From: VGRW01 sp041498295
GTDB lineage: Bacteria > Myxococcota_A > UBA9160 > SZUA-336
Direction of reading: 5' to 3'
Length of the DNA: 16,020 nucleotides
Assembly: GCA_041498295.1 (NCBI GenBank)
Contig: JBGQIB010000102.1
Location: forward strand, 1-16,020
Each line of letters starts with the position of its first letter. The stretch's first letter is position 1. The translations under genes and the position numbers were made by a program. The notes under the pieces are model-generated. The model was not told where the DNA came from and did not search any database. It worked only from the letters and a program-made list of their open reading frames with translations. This document shows positions 6,751 through 13,213 of this stretch, one piece after another.

Positions 6751-6882
6751 GGGCGCTTCCCGCCTCCCGTCGCGCAGCGTTCCTGCAATCCCGAGCGATT
6801 TCGCCGCGGGACCCTTGTCGCAGGGGGACGGGACTATAACGAAGGCACTCGGTCGCGCTACGGATTTTTTGCGAAAATCGAT
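6751..6882 (-). promoter_or_regulatory. Spacer with promoter for the 67-aa gene; -10 at 6833-6838
   Basis: On the minus strand TATAGT (6838-6833) is a good -10 element 82 nt before the ATG of the small gene; a matching -35 is weak. Just past the DUF4149 stop, GATTTT (6863-6868) and AAAATC (6874-6879) form an AT-rich 6-bp inverted repeat in an unusually AT-rich patch. That patch may mark the end of the upstream transcript or the promoter itself. Confidence 0.4.
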
Positions 6883-7431
6883 TCAGAAATCGCTGCTTTC
6901 CGTGTCGTGGGAAGCCCTCGCTTCGGCGCGCGCTTGCAGCGCTAACCAGTCCCAAACGCACGCCAGCAGCGCGCTCGCGGTGGCGAGCCCGAAGAGCGCG
7001 CGCGAGGCGGAGTGGAGCCACGCGAACTGCGCCAGCTCCGGGTCGCTCGCGCCAAGCTGGCCGATGACGCCGCCCGCGGCGGCGCGCAGCGCGTGGATCT
7101 GCGGGGTGATCGAGAGCGCGCTCGTCAGGTGAGCGAATACGCCAGCCAGCGGAAGCAGCGCGCGCAGTCGATCCGCGCGCGTCGAATGCGCAGCCAGCCA
7201 GCCGAGCGCCACACAGATCACTCCGCTCACTGCGCCAGCGCGATCGAGCGCGACGAAGCCATCGCCCAGCACCGACGCTGCGAGCTGCGTCGGCAGGTGC
7301 TCGAACGCGGCCGGGACGAACAACCCGCCGAACGCCAGCAGGGCCCCGCTCCATGCGCCGAGCAGCGCGAGTCGTGCGCGCGACGCGCGACTGTCTCCGA
7401 TTCGGTCGAGCGAGTACTCTGTGCGCAGCAT
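6883..7431 (-). CDS. DUF4149-type integral membrane protein
   Basis: This 182-aa protein has four clear hydrophobic segments: about residues 21-42, 66-81, 90-110 and 144-165. The first ends in GGLFVPAAFEHLP and is followed by a loop and the ALDRAG segment. Between TM3 and TM4 lies FAWLHSASRALF, the F-x-x-L-H-x-x-S pattern of DUF4149 (TMEM205-like) proteins. No enzyme activity is established for the family, and it is predicted to sit in the inner membrane. The start codon ATG 7431-7429 overlaps the start codon of the divergent lipoprotein gene in the tetranucleotide CATG, so the promoters and any 5' leaders of both genes must lie inside each other's coding sequence. No ribosome site is visible before it. 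Confidence 0.75.
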   Translation of the reverse strand: MLRTEYSLDRIGDSRASRARLALLGAWSGALLAFGGLFVPAAFEHLPTQLAASVLGDGFVALDRAGAVSGVICVALGWLAAHSTRADRLRALLPLAGVFAHLTSALSITPQIHALRAAAGGVIGQLGASDPELAQFAWLHSASRALFGLATASALLACVWDWLALQARAEARASHDTESSDF

Positions 7432-7990
7432 GACGCGTAGTTTGCGACGAAGCGCCCGCTATTTCTCTTGCGTCATCGCCCTGTGTCTCGCGGCGTGCGA
7501 TCGCCGGGTCGAGCCGTACGTCGCGCCGGCCGACGAGCCGCCTCCCGTCGATCGGCCCGTGCGCGTGCCCGGGCTCGAGAGTCCGGTGCCGCGCGCGACC
7601 ATGCCGCTCGGCCCGCCCGACGCCGCGAGCGGCGAGCGCACTGGCGTGGTCTCGGGCAAACCGATTCGCGGAACGATCCGCATCGCCGCTGGCGCGCAGC
7701 CGTCGGGCGCCGTGTTGTTTCTGATCGCGCGCACTCCCGGACAACCCGGTCCGCCGCTCGCCGTGAAGCGACTCCCTGTCGGCCCATTCCCGCTCGTGTT
7801 CGAGATTGGGCCCGAGGACGAGATGATCAAAGGCCGCCCATGGGATGGGCCGATCGCGCTGAGCGCGCGCGTCGACAGCGACGGCGACCCGCTGACCCAC
7901 ACGGCTAGCGACGCGAGCGCTGAGCTCGCCGAGCCCGTTCAGCCTGGCGCGGAAGGCGTCGAGCTCCAGCTCGCGCCGGCGTCTAACTAG
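7430..7990 (+). CDS. Lipoprotein with CcmI/CycH C-terminal-like domain
   Basis: This 186-aa protein starts with basic residues, a short hydrophobic stretch and the lipobox LAAC (Cys23), so it should be lipidated and anchored facing the periplasm. A proline-rich spacer (about 28-75) leads into a domain whose order matches the periplasmic C-terminal domain of cytochrome c biogenesis factor CcmI/CycH. The pattern is VSGKPIRGTIRIA, GAVLFLIARTPG, PPLAVKRLPVGPFPLVFEI, a D/E-M segment, then PIALSARVDSDGDPLT. In CcmI that domain binds apocytochrome c. Here the TPR and membrane parts are replaced by a lipid anchor. ATG 7430 is preferred to GTG 7421, which lies within the divergent DUF4149 gene. No cytochrome or other ccm gene is in the window, so a role in haem-protein maturation is inference. 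Confidence 0.75.
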   Translation: MTRSLRRSARYFSCVIALCLAACDRRVEPYVAPADEPPPVDRPVRVPGLESPVPRATMPLGPPDAASGERTGVVSGKPIRGTIRIAAGAQPSGAVLFLIARTPGQPGPPLAVKRLPVGPFPLVFEIGPEDEMIKGRPWDGPIALSARVDSDGDPLTHTASDASAELAEPVQPGAEGVELQLAPASN

Positions 7991-8019
7991 CCACTCGAGT
8001 CGCGCTCGCTGCGATCGCT

Positions 8020-9303
8020 TCAGCCGTGCGGGCAATCGTCGCGCGCTCCGCACACGGAAGCGTAGAGCCAGTACGCGACCAGATAGTCGAGGCCCGTGTA
8101 CTCGGTGTTGGGATCCGCAGCTTGTCCCAGGCGGTACGGGCTCGATTTCCACTCGAAGGAGTTCGCGGGTCTTAGCCCCATCGGCACCACATCGCGCGCC
8201 TGATCCTCCCAATGGCGCCCGGGCAGCCAGCGCCTCGGCAGCGCGCCGAGCGCCAGCGACGGCGCGACCTTCCGCTTCTCGAGCGGGAATGCGGCGAGCG
8301 AGTCATGCGCGCCCGCGAGCAGCTCGGCCGTGCAGGAGCGCGGCTCCAGCTCGCAGAACACGAGCGTGAAGTACGGATTTCGATCCGGCTCCACGCGCAG
8401 CCACGCGCGCCACAGACTCGCGCGCAGATCCGCGAGCGCGGGGTCACGCGTCTCGCGCGCGAGCGGCACGAGCACGCGATACAGATCGAACGCCATGAGA
8501 TCGTTCGAGTAACCGGTGATCCCGAAGATGCGCAGGTTCGTGAAGCGCGCGCGTGCCACCACGCGGTAGTGGTCGCGCAGGCGATCGCGCTCCGCCGGCC
8601 AACGCGGATCCGAGTCGAGCCGCGCGGCGAGTGAGATCACGGCGTAGCTCGTCAGCTGCGCGATCGCGTTGAAGCCGAGGCCGCTGTGCCACGACAGATC
8701 GCCGTAGGTGGTGCGCTCTCCGTCGGGGTCGGTGAGCTGATAGTCGTGCGCGAGCAAGTGCGAGGCCGCATCGACCGCGAGCCGGCGCGCGCGCTCGGGA
8801 AACACGCCGCGACACAGGCCGACGGCGAGCACGAGGCCGTTCGCGTACTGGTCCTGCGACACGTCGCCGCGCCAGTACCAACCCGCGAAGCGACCGGTCG
8901 CCGCGTGCCACTCGCTCGGGTCGCCGCCCACCGGAGGGGCGCGCCGCACGCTGCGCGCCAAGAGCCCCTGGATCCCGGTCACGTCCATCAGCAGCTCGAG
9001 ACCGGCGAGCGCCGTCGAAGCATCGGCGAGCGCGCGCTCGCGCTCGGCGCCGCTGGTCGCCTCCGCGCGCGCGCAGGCCGCGCCGGCGAAGAGCCCGTTG
9101 AACGTCGGCGAGTCCGCGCTCGGGGGATACGTGCCGTCGGCGAGATCGCGCTCGATGCGGCGCAGGTCGACGTTGTAGAGGAGGACCCCCTCGCGCGAGA
9201 GGTGGCGCGCCTGGATCGCGGCGCGAAACGCCTCCGCCTTCGCAGCGAGGTCGTCCGCGGCGGCGACCCGCGCGAGAAGCATGAAGGCGACGAGCCAGCG
9301 CAT
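8020..9303 (-). CDS. Exported protein of unknown function, helical repeat type
   Basis: This 427-aa protein begins with a signal peptide (MRWLVAFMLLARVAAA, probable cleavage before DDL) with no lipobox. The mature part is mostly helical. Recurrent G-rich turns and aromatic motifs (FAGWYWRGDVSQDQYANG, TYGDLSWHSGLGFNAIAQL, FGITGYSNDLMAFD) recall alpha/alpha-barrel hydrolases or terpenoid-cyclase-like folds, but I see no catalytic signature. Cysteines near residue 77, in the VGLCRG segment, in the CELEPRSC segment and in the C-terminal VCGARDDCPHG could form disulfides in the periplasm. The ending YTGLDYLVAYWLY is a pattern I associate with uncharacterised myxobacterial and planctomycete proteins. 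It starts 10 nt after the acyltransferase stop, so it is probably its operon partner. Function unknown. Confidence 0.78.
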   Translation of the reverse strand: MRWLVAFMLLARVAAADDLAAKAEAFRAAIQARHLSREGVLLYNVDLRRIERDLADGTYPPSADSPTFNGLFAGAACARAEATSGAERERALADASTALAGLELLMDVTGIQGLLARSVRRAPPVGGDPSEWHAATGRFAGWYWRGDVSQDQYANGLVLAVGLCRGVFPERARRLAVDAASHLLAHDYQLTDPDGERTTYGDLSWHSGLGFNAIAQLTSYAVISLAARLDSDPRWPAERDRLRDHYRVVARARFTNLRIFGITGYSNDLMAFDLYRVLVPLARETRDPALADLRASLWRAWLRVEPDRNPYFTLVFCELEPRSCTAELLAGAHDSLAAFPLEKRKVAPSLALGALPRRWLPGRHWEDQARDVVPMGLRPANSFEWKSSPYRLGQAADPNTEYTGLDYLVAYWLYASVCGARDDCPHG

Positions 9304-9320
9304 GGCCCTTTATCGGCGCA

Positions 9321-10292
9321 TCAGCTCGAGAGGCTCGCGGCCGCAGCACGCGCCGAGTCGAGCGCGCGAGTGACTTCGCCATAGGTGCCGCGGTACTCCG
9401 GCGGCAGCAGGTCGGCGATCAGAAAGCCGAGCGCGTCCGCGATCACTGGCCGCCGCCCGCCGGCACGCGCGAACAGCTCCGCCGCCTCGACCGGCCGGCC
9501 GGCGCGCGCGCTCACCTGCGCCGGCCTCACCGTCTCGCTCTCGAGCGGGACCAGGCGCTCGGTTCCCCACAGACCGATCGGGATGATCGTCGCGCCCGCA
9601 CCCTCGAAGTAGCGCGCGGATGCGGCGAGCACGCGCTGCATTGCGCCGCTGCGACTGCGAGTGCCCTCGATGAAGATCAGCACGTGATCGCCCGCGCGGT
9701 GCCGCTCGTCGACCGACTCGAGCGTCTGCACCGCCAGGCGCGCGACCTCGCGCCGCGGCATGATCGCTTCGCCTGACGCCCGGCTCTGACTCTGGGGAAT
9801 TTTGATCGCGCCGAAGCACAGACTCGCCAGACGCCGAACCGGCAGCGCGTAGACCTTCGGCCCGACGAGCACGGTGAGCTTGTCGGCGACCCCGCGATGC
9901 CCCGCGCCGACGATCAGCGCGTCCAGCACGTTCGCGTCCACGTACGACAGGTGGTTCGCGACGAAAAACACCGGCCGCGTGTGCGCGCACGCGAGCGACT
10001 CCGGGGACGTGAGCACCGACGGCGCTTGCAACACCAAGCTGTGGGCGAGGCGCGAGAGGCGGCGCGCGATCGGATCGTACGGGTGGAAGCCCCAGCGCGA
10101 GCCCGTCTCCGTAAGGCGCGCGCCGAATTCGCCGAGGTCCGCGTCCGAGAAGTCTCGGAGCTCGTTCCAGATCGTGCGCTCGAGCGCAGCACGCTCGCCT
10201 GCGCCCCAGTCGGCCAGCCCCACTGCGACGGCGCCGCAGAGCGAGGCACGGTCCACGCTCGAGTGTCTCGGGTTCGCAGCCTCGGTCAACAC
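9321..10292 (-). CDS. PlsC-type 1-acyl-glycerol-3-phosphate acyltransferase family protein
   Basis: The acyltransferase motifs are plain: NHLSYVD (residues 113-119, catalytic HX4D), the FGAIKIPQS segment, and FIEGTRSRSG with E209-G-T-R, then PIGLWG. These enzymes move an acyl chain from acyl-CoA or acyl-ACP to a glycerolipid or related acceptor at the inner membrane. The roughly 110-residue N-terminal extension, helical and conserved in tone (TIWNELRDFSDADL), is longer than in basic PlsC. The start is uncertain. The open frame reaches ATG 10367, but its first 25 residues (R, S, E and C rich) look non-coding. GTG 10292 follows a TATGCT element by 5 nt and could be a leaderless start; GTG 10256 is another option. 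Substrate cannot be told from sequence. The exported protein follows directly downstream. Confidence 0.82.
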   Translation of the reverse strand: MLTEAANPRHSSVDRASLCGAVAVGLADWGAGERAALERTIWNELRDFSDADLGEFGARLTETGSRWGFHPYDPIARRLSRLAHSLVLQAPSVLTSPESLACAHTRPVFFVANHLSYVDANVLDALIVGAGHRGVADKLTVLVGPKVYALPVRRLASLCFGAIKIPQSQSRASGEAIMPRREVARLAVQTLESVDERHRAGDHVLIFIEGTRSRSGAMQRVLAASARYFEGAGATIIPIGLWGTERLVPLESETVRPAQVSARAGRPVEAAELFARAGGRRPVIADALGFLIADLLPPEYRGTYGEVTRALDSARAAAASLSS

Positions 10293-10377
10293 TCGCGAGC
10301 ATAGCGCGCGCGGCTCGCGACGTGTCTCGCGCCTTCCTTCGCTGGCGGCTCTTGTGCTGCACGTCACGAGGGCGAGT

Positions 10378-10407
10378 TTGCGTGGATCTTTCGTGCCTCC
10401 CTAGAGT
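10378..10407 (+). promoter_or_regulatory. Possible promoter for the methyltransferase gene
   Basis: TTGCGT (10378-10383) and TAGAGT (10402-10407), separated by 18 bp, lie in the divergent gap. Transcription would begin close to ATG 10417, giving a very short or absent leader. This agrees with the lack of a ribosome binding site. Confidence 0.35.
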
Positions 10408-10416
10408 CCCGCGCGC

Positions 10417-11175
10417 ATGCAAATCCGTCATTCCGTAGAGCGGCAGTACGCGGAGTTCCACAGCCTCTTCGCGGCCGACTTCCGCAAGGACTTGTCGCTC
10501 TACCTGGACCTCGCGGCGAAGTATCCCGGGCCGATCCTCGAGGTCGGCTGCGCCACCGGCCGCGTGCTCGCGAAGCTCGGCGAGGCGGGCTACGAGGCGC
10601 TCGGCGTCGACGTCTCCCGGCCGATGCTCGAAGTCGCGCGCCGCCGCCTCGAGCCGTGGCAGGACCGGGTGCGCTTGGCGGACTTCGACTTCCGCAACAG
10701 CGCGCTCTTCGAGAAGTTCGACGTCGTCTTCGCCACGCTCTACGCGTTCAACCAGCTGATCGACGTCGAGGAGCAGCGCCTCTTCCTGCGCCACATCACG
10801 CGCTGCATGAGGTCGCCGGGCGTCCTCGCGCTCGACTGCTTCTGCCCGCTGCCCATGCTGCGCCCCGAAACGAACGGTCAGTGGCGCGAGATCGAGCGCA
10901 CCGTGAAAGGCCACGCGCTCAAGGTGCGCGACAAACGCGAGATGCTCACCCCTCTGCTCGAGCGCCGCACACAGGTGTTCACGATCGATGGCAGCGCCCC
11001 GGCCGAGCACGTCGCGCACCGCCGCTACGTCCCGCCGCAGCAAGCCGAACAGCTGCTTGCGGAAGCCGGCTTCGAGAGCATCCGGTACTTGCAGGACTAC
11101 GACCTCTCAACCGCCAAGCCCTACGGGGAAGGCGAGCGCCCCACGGGTCCCTATCAGCTCGTCGCGGAGCGGTAG
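10417..11175 (+). CDS. Class I SAM-dependent methyltransferase
   Basis: This 252-aa protein has a Rossmann SAM-binding fold. Motif I is ILEVGCATG (residues 40-48), an acidic residue follows in LGVDVSRPML, and the ADFDF and KFDVVFATLYAFNQL segments correspond to motifs II and III. The pattern continues with a helix and ALDCFCPLP, and a C-terminal segment PPQQAEQLLAEAGFESI that is typical of small-molecule methyltransferases of the Methyltransf_25/11 type. The substrate is not evident. It is 23 bp upstream of leuC on the same strand and may be co-transcribed, but nothing ties it to leucine synthesis. ATG 10417 is preceded by no Shine-Dalgarno sequence. The TAG stop is followed directly by the leuC leader. 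Confidence 0.85.
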   Translation: MQIRHSVERQYAEFHSLFAADFRKDLSLYLDLAAKYPGPILEVGCATGRVLAKLGEAGYEALGVDVSRPMLEVARRRLEPWQDRVRLADFDFRNSALFEKFDVVFATLYAFNQLIDVEEQRLFLRHITRCMRSPGVLALDCFCPLPMLRPETNGQWREIERTVKGHALKVRDKREMLTPLLERRTQVFTIDGSAPAEHVAHRRYVPPQQAEQLLAEAGFESIRYLQDYDLSTAKPYGEGERPTGPYQLVAER

Positions 11176-11198
11176 GCCCACGCTGTAAGCTCCTGCCC

Positions 11199-12599
11199 AT
11201 GGGTCGGAGCCTCTTGGACAAGGTCTGGGATCTGCACGCGGTTCGGGAGCTGCCCGGGGGCCAGACGCAGCTGTTCATCGGGCTCCATCTGATCCATGAG
11301 GTGACGAGCCCGCAGGGCTTCCAGATGCTCGACGACGCCGGGCTGCCGGTGCTCGTGCCGTCGCGCACGTTCGCAACGGTCGATCACATCGTGCCGACGG
11401 ACGGCAGTGCGCGGCCGCTGCGCGATTCGCAGGCCGAGGAGATGCTGCAGGCGATCGAGGCGAACACGAAGCGCCACGGCATCCAGTTCTTCCCGATCGG
11501 CTCGGGCAATCAGGGCATCGTGCACGTGATCGGGCCCGAGCTCGGGCTCACGCAGCCGGGGCTCACGATCGCCTGCGGCGACAGCCACACCTCGACGCAC
11601 GGCGCGTTCGGCGCGATCGCGTTCGGCATCGGCACGAGCCAGGTGCGCGACGTGCTGGCCTCGCAGTGTCTCGCCCTCGCACGGCCGAAGGTGCGGCACA
11701 TTCGCGTGTCGGGCCCGCTCGGCTTCGGCGTGTACGCGAAGGACGTCATCCTGCACATCATCCGCCGGCTCGGCGTGAAGGGCGGCGTTGGCTACGCGTA
11801 CGAGTACGCAGGCGACGCGATCCGGCGGATGTCGATGGAAGAGCGCATGACCCTGTGCAACATGTCGATCGAGGGCGGGGCGCGCGTGGGCTACGTGAAT
11901 CCCGACGACACTACGTTCGACTATCTGCGCGGCCGCCGCTTCGCGCCGAAAGGCGAGGCGTTCGAGCGCGCCGTCGGCTGGTGGCGCAGCATGGCGAGTG
12001 ACTCGAGCGCGGGCTTCGACGACGAGGTCGAGCTGGCCGCGAGCGAGATCGCGCCGACCGTCACCTGGGGCACGAACCCGGGGCAGGCGATCGGCGTCAC
12101 GGAGAATCTGCCGCGGCTCGACCAGCTGCCGGACGACGACCGCTCCGGCGCGGAAGATGCGTACCGATTCATGGACCTCGTACCCGGGCGGCCGATCGCC
12201 GGGACGCCGATCCAGGTCGCGTTCATCGGCTCGTGCACGAACGGCCGAATCAGCGACCTGCGCGAGGCGGCGCGCGTCGCGAAGACCGGCAAGGTGGCGC
12301 CCGGCGTGCGCGCGCTGGTCGTCCCCGGCTCCGAGGCGGTGCGCGTTCAGGCCGAGGCCGAGGGTCTGGATGAGATCTTCCGCGCCGCTGGCTTCCAGTG
12401 GCGCGAAGCCGGTTGCTCGATGTGTCTCGCGATGAACCCGGACAAGCTGATCGGTCGCGAGCTGTGCGCGTCGAGCTCGAACCGGAATTTCAAGGGGCGC
12501 CAGGGCAGCCCGACCGGGCGGACGCTCTTGATGAGCCCTGCGATGGTCGCCGCCGCCGCGCTGCGCGGCCACGTCGCCGACGTGCGGGAGCTGCTGTGA
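11199..12599 (+). CDS. leuC: 3-isopropylmalate dehydratase large subunit
   Basis: This 466-aa aconitase-family protein is the same length as the E. coli enzyme. The three cysteines for the [4Fe-4S] cluster are C346 in GSCTNGR and C406 and C409 in GCSMCLAMN. Other family signatures are TVDHIVPTD, CGDSHTSTHGAFGAIAFGIG and SSNRNFKGRQG near the C-terminus. With LeuD it isomerises 2-isopropylmalate to 3-isopropylmalate in cytosolic leucine biosynthesis. The start is ATG 11199; the same frame stays open for 181 codons upstream, but those codons lie over the methyltransferase gene and encode Arg/Ala-rich shadow sequence. The end overlaps the leuD start (GTGA). leuA and leuB are not in the window. 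A homoaconitase role is less likely given the close fit to LeuC. Confidence 0.95.
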   Translation: MGRSLLDKVWDLHAVRELPGGQTQLFIGLHLIHEVTSPQGFQMLDDAGLPVLVPSRTFATVDHIVPTDGSARPLRDSQAEEMLQAIEANTKRHGIQFFPIGSGNQGIVHVIGPELGLTQPGLTIACGDSHTSTHGAFGAIAFGIGTSQVRDVLASQCLALARPKVRHIRVSGPLGFGVYAKDVILHIIRRLGVKGGVGYAYEYAGDAIRRMSMEERMTLCNMSIEGGARVGYVNPDDTTFDYLRGRRFAPKGEAFERAVGWWRSMASDSSAGFDDEVELAASEIAPTVTWGTNPGQAIGVTENLPRLDQLPDDDRSGAEDAYRFMDLVPGRPIAGTPIQVAFIGSCTNGRISDLREAARVAKTGKVAPGVRALVVPGSEAVRVQAEAEGLDEIFRAAGFQWREAGCSMCLAMNPDKLIGRELCASSSNRNFKGRQGSPTGRTLLMSPAMVAAAALRGHVADVRELL

Positions 12600-13213
12600 C
12601 CGCGAAGCTGACCGCTGAACGAGTCAGCGCGCGGCGCGGGCGCGGCGTCGTGGTGCGCGGCAACGACATCGACACCGATCAGATCATCCCGGCGCGCTAC
12701 ATGACCTCGATCCGCTTCGCGGGTCTCGAGGAGTTCGTGTTTCGCGACTCGCGCTTCACGCAAGACGGCGTGCCGAAGGGACACCCGTTCAACGACCGGC
12801 GCTTCCGCGGCGCCGAGATCCTGGTCGTGAACCAGAATTTCGGCTGCGGCAGCTCGCGCGAGCACGCGCCGCAGGCGCTCGCGCGCTGGGGCATTCGCGC
12901 GCTCGTGGGCGAGTCGTTCGCGGAGATCTTCTTCGGCAACTGCGTCGCCCTCGGCATTCCAGCAGTCACTGCGGCGCGCGCGGACGTGGCCCGCCTGATG
13001 GACGCCGTCGAGCTCGACCCCGCGCAGGAGATCGCGCTCGACATCGCGGCGCGCACGCTCACGTGGCGCGGCGGCACTGCGTCGATCAAGCTGCCGGAAG
13101 GTGCGTGCGAGCAGCTCATGGACGGGAGCTGGGACGCGATGCGCACCTTGCTCGAGGCGCGCGACCAGGTGCTCGCGAAGGCGGAGTCACTTCCCTACGC
13201 GAAGGGCTTCTAG
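12596..13213 (+). CDS. leuD: 3-isopropylmalate dehydratase small subunit
   Basis: This 205-aa protein has the aconitase swivel domain. The segment GNDIDTDQIIPARYM (residues 22-36) and the substrate-binding loop NFGCGSSREHAPQAL are both canonical for LeuD, and GESFAEIFFGNCVALGIP follows. It completes the heterodimer with LeuC. GTG 12596 is chosen because it overlaps the leuC stop as GTGA, the usual translational coupling, and gives the family length; longer readings would run through leuC. Its TAG stop (13211-13213) shares the palindrome CTAG with the stop of the convergent Cfa-like gene, so no room exists for a separate terminator between them. Confidence 0.94.
   Translation: MTAKLTAERVSARRGRGVVVRGNDIDTDQIIPARYMTSIRFAGLEEFVFRDSRFTQDGVPKGHPFNDRRFRGAEILVVNQNFGCGSSREHAPQALARWGIRALVGESFAEIFFGNCVALGIPAVTAARADVARLMDAVELDPAQEIALDIAARTLTWRGGTASIKLPEGACEQLMDGSWDAMRTLLEARDQVLAKAESLPYAKGF

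Noticed and set aside
7991..8019. Palindromes ACTCGAGT (7993-8000) and GCGATCGC (8011-8018) between two convergent genes as a terminator
   Set aside because: Neither forms a hairpin with a loop and there is no T-run. GCGATCGC also occurs elsewhere in the coding sequence here.
10293..10367. ATG 10367 as the acyltransferase start
   Set aside because: The first 25 residues are biased to R, S, E and C and look like untranslated divergent-promoter DNA. It is kept only as an alternative start.
11154..12572. 472-aa open frame antisense to leuC, and other long antisense frames (e.g. 9310-11043 and 6671-8212 on the minus strand, 1911-2675)
   Set aside because: They lie opposite or across well-supported genes, are very rich in Arg, Ala and His, and lack recognisable motifs. 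High GC depletes stop codons in the opposite frames.
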